Shown piece after piece: positions 6,959-13,899 of a DNA stretch of 15,396 nt (the stretch's first letter is position 1; every line of letters starts with the position of its first letter). Source of the DNA: Rickettsiales bacterium (GTDB taxonomy: Bacteria > Pseudomonadota > Alphaproteobacteria > Rs-D84); NCBI GenBank assembly GCA_031259745.1, contig JAIRLB010000049.1:1-15396 (forward strand). Direction: 5' to 3'. Position numbers and translations under genes: made by a program. Under the pieces are notes generated by a model. It did no database searches and had not been told where the DNA came from. It saw only the letters and a list, made by a program, of their open reading frames with translations.

Positions 6959-6983
6959 ACCGCCATTTTCAGGCGGTTTTGTT
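6959..6983 (+). terminator. Terminator at the end of the rightward leader
   Basis: ACCGCC (6959-6964), loop ATTTTCA (6965-6971), GGCGGT (6972-6977), then TTTGTT. The stem is short (6 bp) but GC-rich. It ends about 24 nt before the ATG at 7007, a position that fits attenuation of the downstream operon. Confidence 0.55.
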
Positions 6984-7006
6984 AAAAAATAAAAAAGGTG
7001 TTTATA

Positions 7007-7414
7007 ATGGCGGAAAAAAGCAAATTGTGGTTGATGAAATTGGCCTCATTGTTTCTAATGATGTTTTTTTATGTGCGAGATTTGGCAGCGACGTGTGAAA
7101 AAAATTGCTCGTATGGTTGTTGTCCCGAAGAAACCAATGTTGCGTGTGATGTCACAGGCGGCGATTGCAAGTCAAGCAGCATGGTTAATGTATATGGCAC
7201 AACATGCTATCATTATGACGGATCAGCCGAGTATTCGGATAGCGCTGGGACATACAGGTATTCCGGCACCTGTATTTTGTCATGCGATGAAAATTATATT
7301 ACAGGCACGCGGGTGGAATGCAACAGCTATGCACCAATATCGCGTATTTATGGTTGCGGCGCATGCAGGTCTAGTCAAGGAAGTGGTAATTGCTATACGA
7401 CCTACGAAGAATAA
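7007..7414 (+). CDS. Small secreted cysteine-rich protein
   Basis: 135 residues from the ATG at 7007, preceded by AAAAGG with 8 nt spacing; an in-frame GTG at 6998 overlaps that ribosome binding site and is less likely. The N-terminus is a long signal peptide (MAEKSKLWLMK, then core LASLFLMMFFYV, likely cleavage after DLAA). The mature chain is about 107 residues with 13 cysteines, for example CEKNCSYGCC near its start, CILSC, and YGCGACRSSQGSGNC near the end. It is rich in Ser, Gly, Tyr and Asp. It resembles the divergent gene at 5915-6466 in size class, export and cysteine content, but no extended identity is visible. It sits behind a terminator and structured leader and 10 nt before a glycosyltransferase, with which it is probably co-transcribed. 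Role unknown; periplasmic or surface location is inferred. Confidence 0.75.
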   Translation: MAEKSKLWLMKLASLFLMMFFYVRDLAATCEKNCSYGCCPEETNVACDVTGGDCKSSSMVNVYGTTCYHYDGSAEYSDSAGTYRYSGTCILSCDENYITGTRVECNSYAPISRIYGCGACRSSQGSGNCYTTYEE

Positions 7415-7424
7415 ATGTTTGACA

Positions 7425-8549
7425 ATGACAATCAGAATATCAATCAATTGTTTCGCGGATTGGCATGAAAACGGAATCGTTCGATTTTGCGATGTTATGT
7501 CTTCGCATTTGCCGGCCTGCGTAAAGTCGTTCGATATAAATATCATAAGCCAAAAAAGCATCAAAGGGTTCAGATGCGAATGCGGCCCCGGCGGCGTGTC
7601 GGCGTTCGTTCCAGATAATTTCAATGCCTGCCTTTTGTTCGGTGCGGTGGCCAGCACGGCACTGGGTTTTTTGCGCGGCGCGCGCGATGCGATTGTGGAA
7701 TGCAATCGCGAGTTCATGATGCCTTTGGCCGAGGAAATTCGTCACGGCATCGCCGGCTCGAAATTGATCGCGGTAATGCACAGCAATCCCGGAATGTCCG
7801 AAAAAGAGCAGCTGATAGGCCATTATATGCCGCAGTTCGCGAGCCGGCCGAATGCCGCGGCATACCGCCGCGCCGACCATATAGTCTGCGTGTGCGGCGC
7901 GCAGATGGAATATTTGCGAAAAGCTGGCTGCGAAACGCCCGCTACATTGATTTGCAACGGGGTGCCGCGGCCGCGGTCGATTGCGCGCCACTCAAACGGC
8001 GGGCCTTTCCGTTTCATATTCACATCAGGATATGTCGCGTTCAAAGGGTTTGGAAAAATAATCGCGGCAATACGCAAAGTTGCGCAAATGCGCAACATAC
8101 AGGTGGTCGTGGTTGGCGGCGGCGCTGGCGATCCAAAGCCGGATACCGGTGATTTGCCGGTCGTATTCACCGGGTTCATCGCTTCTTGCAAAGAGGTTGC
8201 CAGACTTTGCGCGGAAAGCGACTGCGCTTTGTTTGCATCCGTTGCGGAAGCATGCAGCTTTGCCACGATAGAGGCCATGTCCGCCGGCCTGCCGATAATT
8301 TCAACCGATGTGGTCGGCCAGCGCGAAATGCTTGAAGGCGGCTGCGCGTTGCTGGTGAAAATGAATCCGGATTTGACAATCGATGCGGACGAATACGCGG
8401 CCGCAATGCTTCGCGTCATTGACGAGCCGATGCTGCGCATGCGGCTTTCGGCTGCCGCTTTTGCCAGATATATGGCGCGCTATACGGCCAAAAAAACGAT
8501 CAGGGGGCATCTTGATCTTTATCGCAGGCTGCTTAAACATCATCTATAG
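7425..8549 (+). CDS. GT-B fold glycosyltransferase (GT4-like)
   Basis: 374 residues from the ATG at 7425. The N-terminal Rossmann-like half (about 1-190) includes AVMHSNPG (117-123) and the hinge-like CNGVPRP. The C-terminal half (about 195-350) is the nucleotide-sugar-binding domain: FIFTSGYVAFKGFGKIIAAI, VVVVGGG, then E275-x7-E283 within AEACSFATIEAMSAGLPII. That spaced Glu pair is the hallmark of retaining GT4-type enzymes. Such enzymes transfer sugars to LPS, capsule or protein acceptors; the substrate cannot be told. The frame runs open back to 7071 through the previous gene in another frame, but that part has no glycosyltransferase character. The start is uncertain: no strong Shine-Dalgarno precedes 7425, and a TTG lies two codons upstream. 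The 10-nt gap suggests coupling with the cysteine-rich gene, making that protein a possible but unproven acceptor. Confidence 0.82.
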   Translation: MTIRISINCFADWHENGIVRFCDVMSSHLPACVKSFDINIISQKSIKGFRCECGPGGVSAFVPDNFNACLLFGAVASTALGFLRGARDAIVECNREFMMPLAEEIRHGIAGSKLIAVMHSNPGMSEKEQLIGHYMPQFASRPNAAAYRRADHIVCVCGAQMEYLRKAGCETPATLICNGVPRPRSIARHSNGGPFRFIFTSGYVAFKGFGKIIAAIRKVAQMRNIQVVVVGGGAGDPKPDTGDLPVVFTGFIASCKEVARLCAESDCALFASVAEACSFATIEAMSAGLPIISTDVVGQREMLEGGCALLVKMNPDLTIDADEYAAAMLRVIDEPMLRMRLSAAAFARYMARYTAKKTIRGHLDLYRRLLKHHL

Positions 8550-8568
8550 CGTCTGCGGCTATTCACTA

Positions 8569-8597
8569 TTGACTATTTGTTAGTTTTTTACTATTCT
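8569..8597 (+). promoter_or_regulatory. Promoter for yajC-secD-secF
   Basis: -35 TTGACT (8569-8574), a 17-nt spacer and -10 TATTCT (8592-8597). Predicted start is near 8604, just upstream of the strong ribosome binding site AAAGGAG (8611-8617). Confidence 0.55.
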
Positions 8598-8623
8598 TGT
8601 TCCCATAATCAAAGGAGATTTGC

Positions 8624-8932
8624 ATGAATACAGAAATCGTGGAAGTAGTTGGCAGCGCGGGGGCGGCAGCGCCAAAAAATGATACCTGGGGATTGGTAGC
8701 ATACGGTCTGATTGCCCTTGCCATTATTTATTTCTTTATGATACGTCCGAACAAAAAACGCATGGCCGAATATCAGAAAATGCTGGAATCCTTAAAAGTC
8801 GGCAATCGCGTCATGGCCGCCGGCATTTACGGAACAATCAAAAAAATAAACGAAAGATACATAGAATTGGAAATTGCGAAAGGCGTTGTAATCGAAGTGA
8901 ACAAAAATGCCGTTGCGGGCTTGGAACAATAA
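8624..8932 (+). CDS. yajC: Preprotein translocase subunit YajC
   Basis: 102 residues. One membrane helix (about 23-41, LVAYGLIALAIIYFFMI) is followed by the family signature IRPNKKRMAEYQKMLESLKVGNRVMAAGIYGTIKKI and a small beta-rich cytoplasmic domain. YajC associates with SecD-SecF at the SecYEG translocon in the inner membrane. AAAGGAG lies 6 nt upstream of the ATG. The order yajC-secD-secF is the usual one, with a 12-nt gap to secD. Confidence 0.95.
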   Translation: MNTEIVEVVGSAGAAAPKNDTWGLVAYGLIALAIIYFFMIRPNKKRMAEYQKMLESLKVGNRVMAAGIYGTIKKINERYIELEIAKGVVIEVNKNAVAGLEQ

Positions 8933-8944
8933 AAGGGCGGGGAA

Positions 8945-10498
8945 ATGTTTAAGAAACTAGCGATCATTTTTGCCACGGTGTTCGGCGTGCTGCTGGCTGT
9001 TCCCACAATGATGCCGGAAAGCGCAAGGTATTTCCCTGCTTGGATTCAGCCGATTCCGCTGGGACTGGACCTAAAAGGCGGCGCGCAGCTGCTGTTAGAG
9101 GTGGATACTGATGTCATGTTCCGGGAAAAAGGCGCGCAGTTGTATGACGGTACGCGCGCGGCGCTGATTAACCGCGACAAGGGCGTTATACGTTTCTCGG
9201 GCCTGCGAAACGCTGATGGCAAAGTGTCTGTGGTCATCCGCGATCCTGTTGACGTTTCGCGCGCCAAGGGGCGCCTGAAAAGCGAGCTGGGCGGCGAAGC
9301 GGATATAGATTCCGACGGAAATACAATCACGATTTCCTATTCCGATAAGCAAAAGTCGGAAATGGTCGGCGATGCGCTGGCCCGCAGCATAGAAATTGTC
9401 CGCCGCCGCATTGACGCGCTGGGCACCAAAGAGCCTTCTATCCAGACGCAGGGCGGGAAGTACATACTGGTGCAGCTGCCGGGTGTTGATAATCCGGAAA
9501 GAATCAAAGACCTTATCGGACAGACCGCAAAGATGAGTTTTCATCTGGTGAACGAAAGCGTGACGCCAGAGCAAATCGCATCCGGGCGCGCGCCGGCCGG
9601 CACCGAATATCTGCCGCTGAATGATGCGCCGGGACAGTTGATTCCTGTGTATTCGCGCATAGAGGTGTCGGGCGAATCCTTGAGGGATTCCCAGGCAAGT
9701 TTTGACCAAAACAATATGCCGGTTGTAACGACCGCATTCGACACGACCGGAGCGCGCAAGTTTGCCAAAATGACGACAGAGCATGTAAATGAAAGGTTTG
9801 CGATCGTATTAGACGGCAAGGTTTTGTCCGCCCCAACCATTCGCGAGCCCATTATTGGAGGCAATGGCCAGATTTCCGGTGGATTTACATTGCAAGGCGC
9901 GAAAGACATGGCCGTGTTGCTGCGTTCGGGCGCGTTGCCGGCGCCGTTGGCGGTCGTCGAAGAACGCACGGTCGGCGCGGGTCTGGGCGCGGACAGCATT
10001 GCCGCCGGCAAGCTGGGGTCGGCAGTCGCGGTATTGCTGATAATGTTATTCATGCTTTACTATTACCGTGGCTTTGGAATTATCGCCAATATAGTGCTGC
10101 TGGTGAACCTGGCCATGATTGTCGGCATTTCCGCATTATTCGGCGCGACGCTGACACTGCCCGGCATAGCGGGCATCGCGCTGACGCTGGCAATGGCGGT
10201 GGACGCGAATATCCTGCCGTTTGAAAGAATGCGGGACGAGATCCGAGAGGGCGTGCCGACGCTACGGGCGGTCGAATCAGGCTTTCGCCGTTCCACCAAA
10301 ACAGTATTGGATGGCAATCTGACCAATCTTATATGTTCTCTGATTTTGTTCCAGTTCGGCGCGGGCCCAATACGCGGATTCGCTGTGACTTTGTCCATCG
10401 GCGTCATCACGACATTGTTCACTTGCCTGTGTCTGTCCAAGGTAATCATAGACTGGCACATGGATGGAAAAAACAAGAAAATCGGATTTATCAAATAA
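8945..10498 (+). CDS. secD: Protein translocase subunit SecD
   Basis: 517 residues. Helix 1 (about 4-20) is followed by LGLDLKGGAQLLLEV (39-53), a conserved SecD start. A long periplasmic domain (about 55-350) contains RRRIDALGTKEPSIQTQG and VLDGKVLSAPTIREPI. The C-terminal half holds five helices, including ALTLAMAVDAN with D420, the conserved charged residue linked to proton use. SecD with SecF uses the proton gradient to help pull substrates out of the Sec channel. Where many relatives read DANVLIFERIREE, this protein reads DANILPFERMRDE, so a proline sits in the conserved block. A G-rich ribosome binding site (GGCGGGGAA) lies just before the ATG. It should help export the secreted proteins encoded nearby. 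Confidence 0.96.
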   Translation: MFKKLAIIFATVFGVLLAVPTMMPESARYFPAWIQPIPLGLDLKGGAQLLLEVDTDVMFREKGAQLYDGTRAALINRDKGVIRFSGLRNADGKVSVVIRDPVDVSRAKGRLKSELGGEADIDSDGNTITISYSDKQKSEMVGDALARSIEIVRRRIDALGTKEPSIQTQGGKYILVQLPGVDNPERIKDLIGQTAKMSFHLVNESVTPEQIASGRAPAGTEYLPLNDAPGQLIPVYSRIEVSGESLRDSQASFDQNNMPVVTTAFDTTGARKFAKMTTEHVNERFAIVLDGKVLSAPTIREPIIGGNGQISGGFTLQGAKDMAVLLRSGALPAPLAVVEERTVGAGLGADSIAAGKLGSAVAVLLIMLFMLYYYRGFGIIANIVLLVNLAMIVGISALFGATLTLPGIAGIALTLAMAVDANILPFERMRDEIREGVPTLRAVESGFRRSTKTVLDGNLTNLICSLILFQFGAGPIRGFAVTLSIGVITTLFTCLCLSKVIIDWHMDGKNKKIGFIK

Positions 10499-10520
10499 AA
10501 GCAAGACAAGGATAAAAACT

Positions 10521-11387
10521 ATGCAACTGAAATTTATGAAATACAGAAAGCTGTCCTACTGGGTTTCGGGAATCCTGGTGGCTTTGTCTGTTTTGTCTTT
10601 GGCCACGCGCGGGTTGAATTATGGCATTGACTTTGCCGGCGGTATTTCCATGGAGGTAACCGCGGCGTCCAAAGACTACACCATCGACAAGATGCGTCAT
10701 GATTTGGCTGAATTCGGGCCAGAGCTGCAATCCATTGATAATGACAAATCCATTTTGGTTCGCGTTGGCCTGCCCAAGGGCGCCACCGACGAGCAGCAGA
10801 ATCAGCGAGTCCGCGAAATCAAAGATATGCTTGGCGAAAAGGTAATCTATTCCCAAGTTCAGATAGTTGGGCCGAAAATCGGCGGCGAATTGGTCCGCGG
10901 CGGCATCTTGGCGATTCTGGTGTCCTTTGTTATGATGTCACTCTATATCTGGATTCGATACAAGGGCGGATACGCCGTGGGATCGTTCATATCGCTGGTG
11001 CTGGATTTTGTTTTGATGTTCGGCTTTTTCTCGGTGGCGGGCTTGGAATTCAATCAGACGTCCATCGCGGTCATACTGATGGGCATCGGGTATTCCATTA
11101 ATGACAAGGTTGTGAACTATGACCGCATTGACGAGAATATCAAAAGATATCACAAAATGCCCATGACGGATTTGGTAGATTTGTCGGTCAATGAAATGAT
11201 GCGCAGAACAATCATGACGTCGGTATCCACAATCCTGGCGATGATCGGCTTGTATCTGTTCGGCGGCGGCATGTTAAAGGATTTCTCTATTGCGATGACG
11301 TTTGCCGTCGTAATGGGAACGCTGACCAGTATTTATATCTCAAACGTTGTTTTGTATCACTTCAATTTGCGTGAAACAGATTATTGA
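10521..11387 (+). CDS. secF: Protein translocase subunit SecF
   Basis: 288 residues from the ATG at 10521. Helix 1 (about 12-29), then GLNYGIDFAGGISMEV, the SecF start signature, a short periplasmic domain, QIVGPKIGGELVRGG, and five helices including GIGYSINDKVVNYDRIDENIKRY. The GYSIND block with its aspartate is the partner of the SecD DAN motif. The frame extends to 10464 inside secD, but 10521 is preferred: it matches the family N-terminus and has AAGGA about 9 nt upstream. The gap to secD is 22 nt. I see no terminator after it, so transcription may continue into the S41-like gene 22 nt downstream. Confidence 0.95.
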   Translation: MQLKFMKYRKLSYWVSGILVALSVLSLATRGLNYGIDFAGGISMEVTAASKDYTIDKMRHDLAEFGPELQSIDNDKSILVRVGLPKGATDEQQNQRVREIKDMLGEKVIYSQVQIVGPKIGGELVRGGILAILVSFVMMSLYIWIRYKGGYAVGSFISLVLDFVLMFGFFSVAGLEFNQTSIAVILMGIGYSINDKVVNYDRIDENIKRYHKMPMTDLVDLSVNEMMRRTIMTSVSTILAMIGLYLFGGGMLKDFSIAMTFAVVMGTLTSIYISNVVLYHFNLRETDY

Positions 11388-11388
11388 T

Positions 11389-11476
11389 AAGGAATAAGGA
11401 AATAAGAATATGGAACGCAGGAAAGTTTTTACATTGAAAATTAAAAATATAAGAAATGTATTATTCCTTATTCCTT
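11389..11476 (+). promoter_or_regulatory. Possible ribosome-binding-site-hiding stem
   Basis: AAGGAATAAGGAA (11389-11401), which includes the ribosome binding site of the next gene, is exactly complementary over 13 bases to TTCCTTATTCCTT (11464-11476) inside its signal-peptide codons. The loop would be 62 nt. Low sequence complexity makes chance more likely than for a mixed sequence. Confidence 0.3.
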
Positions 11477-12951
11477 TTTCCTTATTACTGTCCTCTTCTC
11501 TTTATGCTGCGGAACTTTTTCATGAAGACGAACCCGTTCAAATGGGTCTGAATGTGTTTGATGTGTCAAATGCTTTTGCCGATATTTACAGAAAATTGGA
11601 CGGCGTCAAATGGGCCGGCAAAAACATTGATATAGCAATCGAGGCGTTGGAAAAAATTCACGCGGACGCACATATCGCCGCAACAGACGAGCGCATCGTT
11701 CTGGTGTGGCGCGATTCAATTGTCGCGAATTACCCCAGGCCAAAGGCCGGCGATTGGAATGGATTTGGCCAGATTACGACCGCTCTGGTTGTAAAGCTGC
11801 GGGCTCTGGTCCCGGAATTCGGCCGCGCATCGGAAAGCATAATGTATCAGACCGTTGTGGAGGCGCTGATGCGCGGCATTGATGAAAACGGCCGCTATGT
11901 TTATTCCAGGGCTGCCGAGATTAATGAAGACGGCCGAATCCTGACCAGCGTCGGGTTGGAGGGGGCCCGCGATGCGCGCGGCAATTTCCGCGTGACGGGC
12001 ATTTACAAAGATTCGCCCGCCGATACAGGCGGGATAAAACAGGGTGATCTGATTACCAGGATTAACGGCGCGCGCGCGTCGGACATAGAGGTTGCATCAG
12101 TCTTGTCCGGGTTTAATTCGGGGACTTTGAAGCTGACAGTTTTAACGCCGGGCGGCGAAAAACAGGTAGTCTTGCGCCGTGCCACAATCGTTCTGGCGGA
12201 CGCGGATATCGTTCATCGCTCGGATTCGGAAAACGGCGGATTGCTGGAAATTATCGTTCATAAATTATCCGACAGTTCCGTGTCGATTGTAAACGAGGCA
12301 TTGGCGAAGTATCCCGATGTCGCGGGCATTGTTCTGGATTTGCGCGGCGCGATCGGCGATGACGAGCGTGCGGCCGCGAAATTTGCCGGGCTGTTTATCG
12401 GGCAAATTCCGGTCATGCGCATTGTTGAAACCGCCAAGGCCGAAGTTGAAATCGTCCCGGGTGGCAATTCCGTAACCGATGCCCCGGTTGTTGTTCTGAT
12501 ATCCAATATGACGCGCGGCACGGCCGAGGCGGTTGCGGCGGCATTCTATGAAAATGCCCGCGGCATGTTGATTGGCACGCCGACCGCCGGCAGCGCGCGA
12601 ATCGCAACCAGAATTGATTTGGAGAACGGCGGCGCGCTGGAACTGTTGAACAAGTCCGTAAAGACAGGCCAGGGCAATATGATTGACGGTCGCGGAATTT
12701 TTCCGTTGGTCTGCCTTTCTAATATCAGGACTGCGGAACATCAGGGGGCTTTTTTCCTGAACGTCATCAATGGCGACTTTCGCGCCAAGGATTTTAATAG
12801 AGATGTGAATATATCAGCCGATACAATCCGCAAAGGCTGCCCGACAATTACCAGTGGCGCGGACGAAGACATCTTGTCGACAGCCGTATCGGTAAAGGTT
12901 TTGACGGACAGAAAAATCTATAATAAACTGTTGGATGAATTACAGGAATAA
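11410..12951 (+). CDS. Secreted PDZ/S41 peptidase-like protein, probably inactive
   Basis: 513 residues. A signal peptide (about 1-34, ending SLYAAE) is followed by an N-terminal helical region (about 50-170). A PDZ domain (about 178-258) contains SPADTGGIKQGDLITRING. The S41-like core follows, with VLDLRG (308-313) and VVVLISNMTRGTAEAVAAAF (360-379). In active C-terminal processing proteases the Ser nucleophile sits in an N-x-x-S/T-A-S-A-S-E type motif and the Lys in G-K-G. Here T371 occupies the Ser position and S395 (PTAGSARI) the Lys position, so both catalytic residues appear replaced. By this alignment it is a pseudo-protease, perhaps a binding or scaffold protein in the periplasm. The C-terminal extension (about 440-513) is unlike CtpA. 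Its location right after secDF suggests an envelope or export role. An AAGGAAATAAGAAT stretch precedes the ATG. Confidence 0.75.
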   Translation: MERRKVFTLKIKNIRNVLFLIPFSLLLSSSLYAAELFHEDEPVQMGLNVFDVSNAFADIYRKLDGVKWAGKNIDIAIEALEKIHADAHIAATDERIVLVWRDSIVANYPRPKAGDWNGFGQITTALVVKLRALVPEFGRASESIMYQTVVEALMRGIDENGRYVYSRAAEINEDGRILTSVGLEGARDARGNFRVTGIYKDSPADTGGIKQGDLITRINGARASDIEVASVLSGFNSGTLKLTVLTPGGEKQVVLRRATIVLADADIVHRSDSENGGLLEIIVHKLSDSSVSIVNEALAKYPDVAGIVLDLRGAIGDDERAAAKFAGLFIGQIPVMRIVETAKAEVEIVPGGNSVTDAPVVVLISNMTRGTAEAVAAAFYENARGMLIGTPTAGSARIATRIDLENGGALELLNKSVKTGQGNMIDGRGIFPLVCLSNIRTAEHQGAFFLNVINGDFRAKDFNRDVNISADTIRKGCPTITSGADEDILSTAVSVKVLTDRKIYNKLLDELQE

Positions 12952-12958
12952 ATCAAAT

Positions 12959-13648
12959 ATGTTTTTAAGAAAAAATAATACGTTAAAATGGAAATGGATA
13001 ATATTCGCTGCCGCGCTGACGATTGTTTTGTGCCTGTCCGGCATCTTTTGGTTTGACAAGCCGTTGCTCTTGTTCTTTCGTCAATTTGATTTGTTCGGAT
13101 GGCATGCGATAGATGTGGTTTTCGCCGCTAAAATCTGGCTGGTCGCATCTGGTGTTATTGCGCTTGTAATTTTTATAAAAAACGCATTGAAATCAAAGAA
13201 TAAATCAGAAGAAGATACAATCAAGTTTAATATAAAAAAAATAATTGCCAATTTTTTGGAAAAATCAAAAGGTAATTACAGTTTTTTAATATTTTGCTCT
13301 GTGTTTTTTGCCGATCTTGCAACCGCGGCCTTGAAGTTTGGTTTCGGGCGCCAAAGACCAATATTTTTCGAAGCGCTGGGGCAGACGGGTTTTTATCCAT
13401 TGACTTCTGAATGGGCGTTTAATTCAATGCCTTCCGGTCATGCCGCCGCCAGCTTTGCGGGATTGGTTATGATCGGAATGCTGTTTCCGAGGATCAAATG
13501 GGCAACATGGACAATAGCGATTATTGTCGGCGCGTCCAGAATCGCATACGGCGCGCACTGGCCAAGCGATATTATACTTGGGGCCTTTGTCGGCATGCTG
13601 TCGGCGGACATTGCCAAAAGCTTCTTTTTTGCAGACAGAAATAATTAA
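12959..13648 (+). CDS. PAP2-family membrane phosphatase
   Basis: 229 residues from the ATG at 12959. It carries the three phosphatase motifs of the PAP2 superfamily: K126-x6-R133-P134 (KFGFGRQRP), PSGH (158-161) and SR-x5-H-x3-D (S193, R194, H200, D204). About five or six membrane helices surround them. Members dephosphorylate lipid phosphates such as undecaprenyl diphosphate, phosphatidate or lipid A at the periplasmic face; the substrate here is not determinable. A basic, AT-rich stretch (about residues 78-105, KNALKSKNKSEED) forms a loop. The frame also has an ATG at 12935, overlapping the previous gene, but AGGA 11 nt before 12959 favours the later start. It is more AT-rich than the sec genes and leads a run of three closely packed genes. 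Confidence 0.85.
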   Translation: MFLRKNNTLKWKWIIFAAALTIVLCLSGIFWFDKPLLLFFRQFDLFGWHAIDVVFAAKIWLVASGVIALVIFIKNALKSKNKSEEDTIKFNIKKIIANFLEKSKGNYSFLIFCSVFFADLATAALKFGFGRQRPIFFEALGQTGFYPLTSEWAFNSMPSGHAAASFAGLVMIGMLFPRIKWATWTIAIIVGASRIAYGAHWPSDIILGAFVGMLSADIAKSFFFADRNN

Positions 13649-13649
13649 A

Positions 13650-13898
13650 ATGGATATTGCGCAAACGCTGATTGATAATCTGCATACAACCACTATGGGC
13701 GCGCAGCGCGTGCGGCGCAATATGAAATTGGATTCGTCGCTTGATGTTAGTCGATGGGCGCAACGTCTGATCGCGAATGCGCCGCGTGATGCGATAACTC
13801 GGCGTGGCAAAAATTGGTATGTTATATATAATAAAAACATTTTGACAATCAATGCGCGCACTTATACATTAATAACCGCGCATAATACGGAGAAATAA
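13650..13898 (+). CDS. DUF3781-like small protein
   Basis: 82 residues from the ATG at 13650, one base after the previous stop. The order of conserved blocks matches what I recall of DUF3781: LIDNLHTTTMGAQRVRRNMKLD, then a helix (VSRWAQRLIANA), then RRGKNWYVIYNKNILTINARTYTLITAH. No signal peptide or membrane helix; probably a cytoplasmic alpha/beta protein. Function is unknown. I associate the family mainly with gut Firmicutes, so a copy in an alphaproteobacterial context could be acquired; no phylogeny was possible. The frame is open to 13524 inside the PAP2 gene, but only 13650 gives the family N-terminus. The Shine-Dalgarno is weak, so translation is probably coupled to the PAP2 gene. The ribosome binding site of the next gene lies in its last codons. 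Confidence 0.7.
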   Translation: MDIAQTLIDNLHTTTMGAQRVRRNMKLDSSLDVSRWAQRLIANAPRDAITRRGKNWYVIYNKNILTINARTYTLITAHNTEK

Positions 13899-13899
13899 A

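Larger units (their letters stand above)
6766..6983 (+). ncRNA. Candidate structured RNA or switch-like leader
   Basis: Between the promoter at 6731-6759 and the terminator at 6959-6983 lie about 215 nt with strong long-range pairing. TGAGAAC (6795-6801) pairs with GTTCTCA (6944-6950) and ATTATTGTG (6806-6814) with CACAATAAT (6934-6942). This gives 16 exact base pairs closing a ~120-nt domain, extended outward by GGGGT/ACCTC (6789-6793, 6951-6955, one G-U). Inside are an 8-bp hairpin with a TCTG loop (6872-6891), a GGC-TTCG-GCC hairpin near 6907-6915, and weaker GCGTC/GACGC and CGTCG/CGACG stems. GGTCGGGAGG (6883-6892) can alternatively pair with CCTCCCGACC (6952-6961), which intrudes on the terminator. 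I do not see the conserved cores of SRP RNA, RNase P RNA, tmRNA or a confident 6S RNA. It is either a free ncRNA or the attenuated leader of the gene at 7007. Confidence 0.45.

Noticed and set aside
6766..6983. SRP RNA, RNase P RNA, tmRNA or 6S RNA
   Set aside because: The conserved SRP tip, RNase P core blocks and tmRNA tag or T-loop are absent. The interior looks multi-branched rather than the single rod expected of 6S; 6S cannot be fully excluded without a covariance search.
7071..7424. N-terminal extension of the glycosyltransferase frame
   Set aside because: It overlaps the cysteine-rich gene at 7007-7414, which has a signal peptide and ribosome binding site; the extension lacks glycosyltransferase features.
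9095..9784. Minus-strand open frame inside secD (229 codons)
   Set aside because: Antisense to an unmistakable SecD coding sequence, with no motifs and no ribosome binding site of note.
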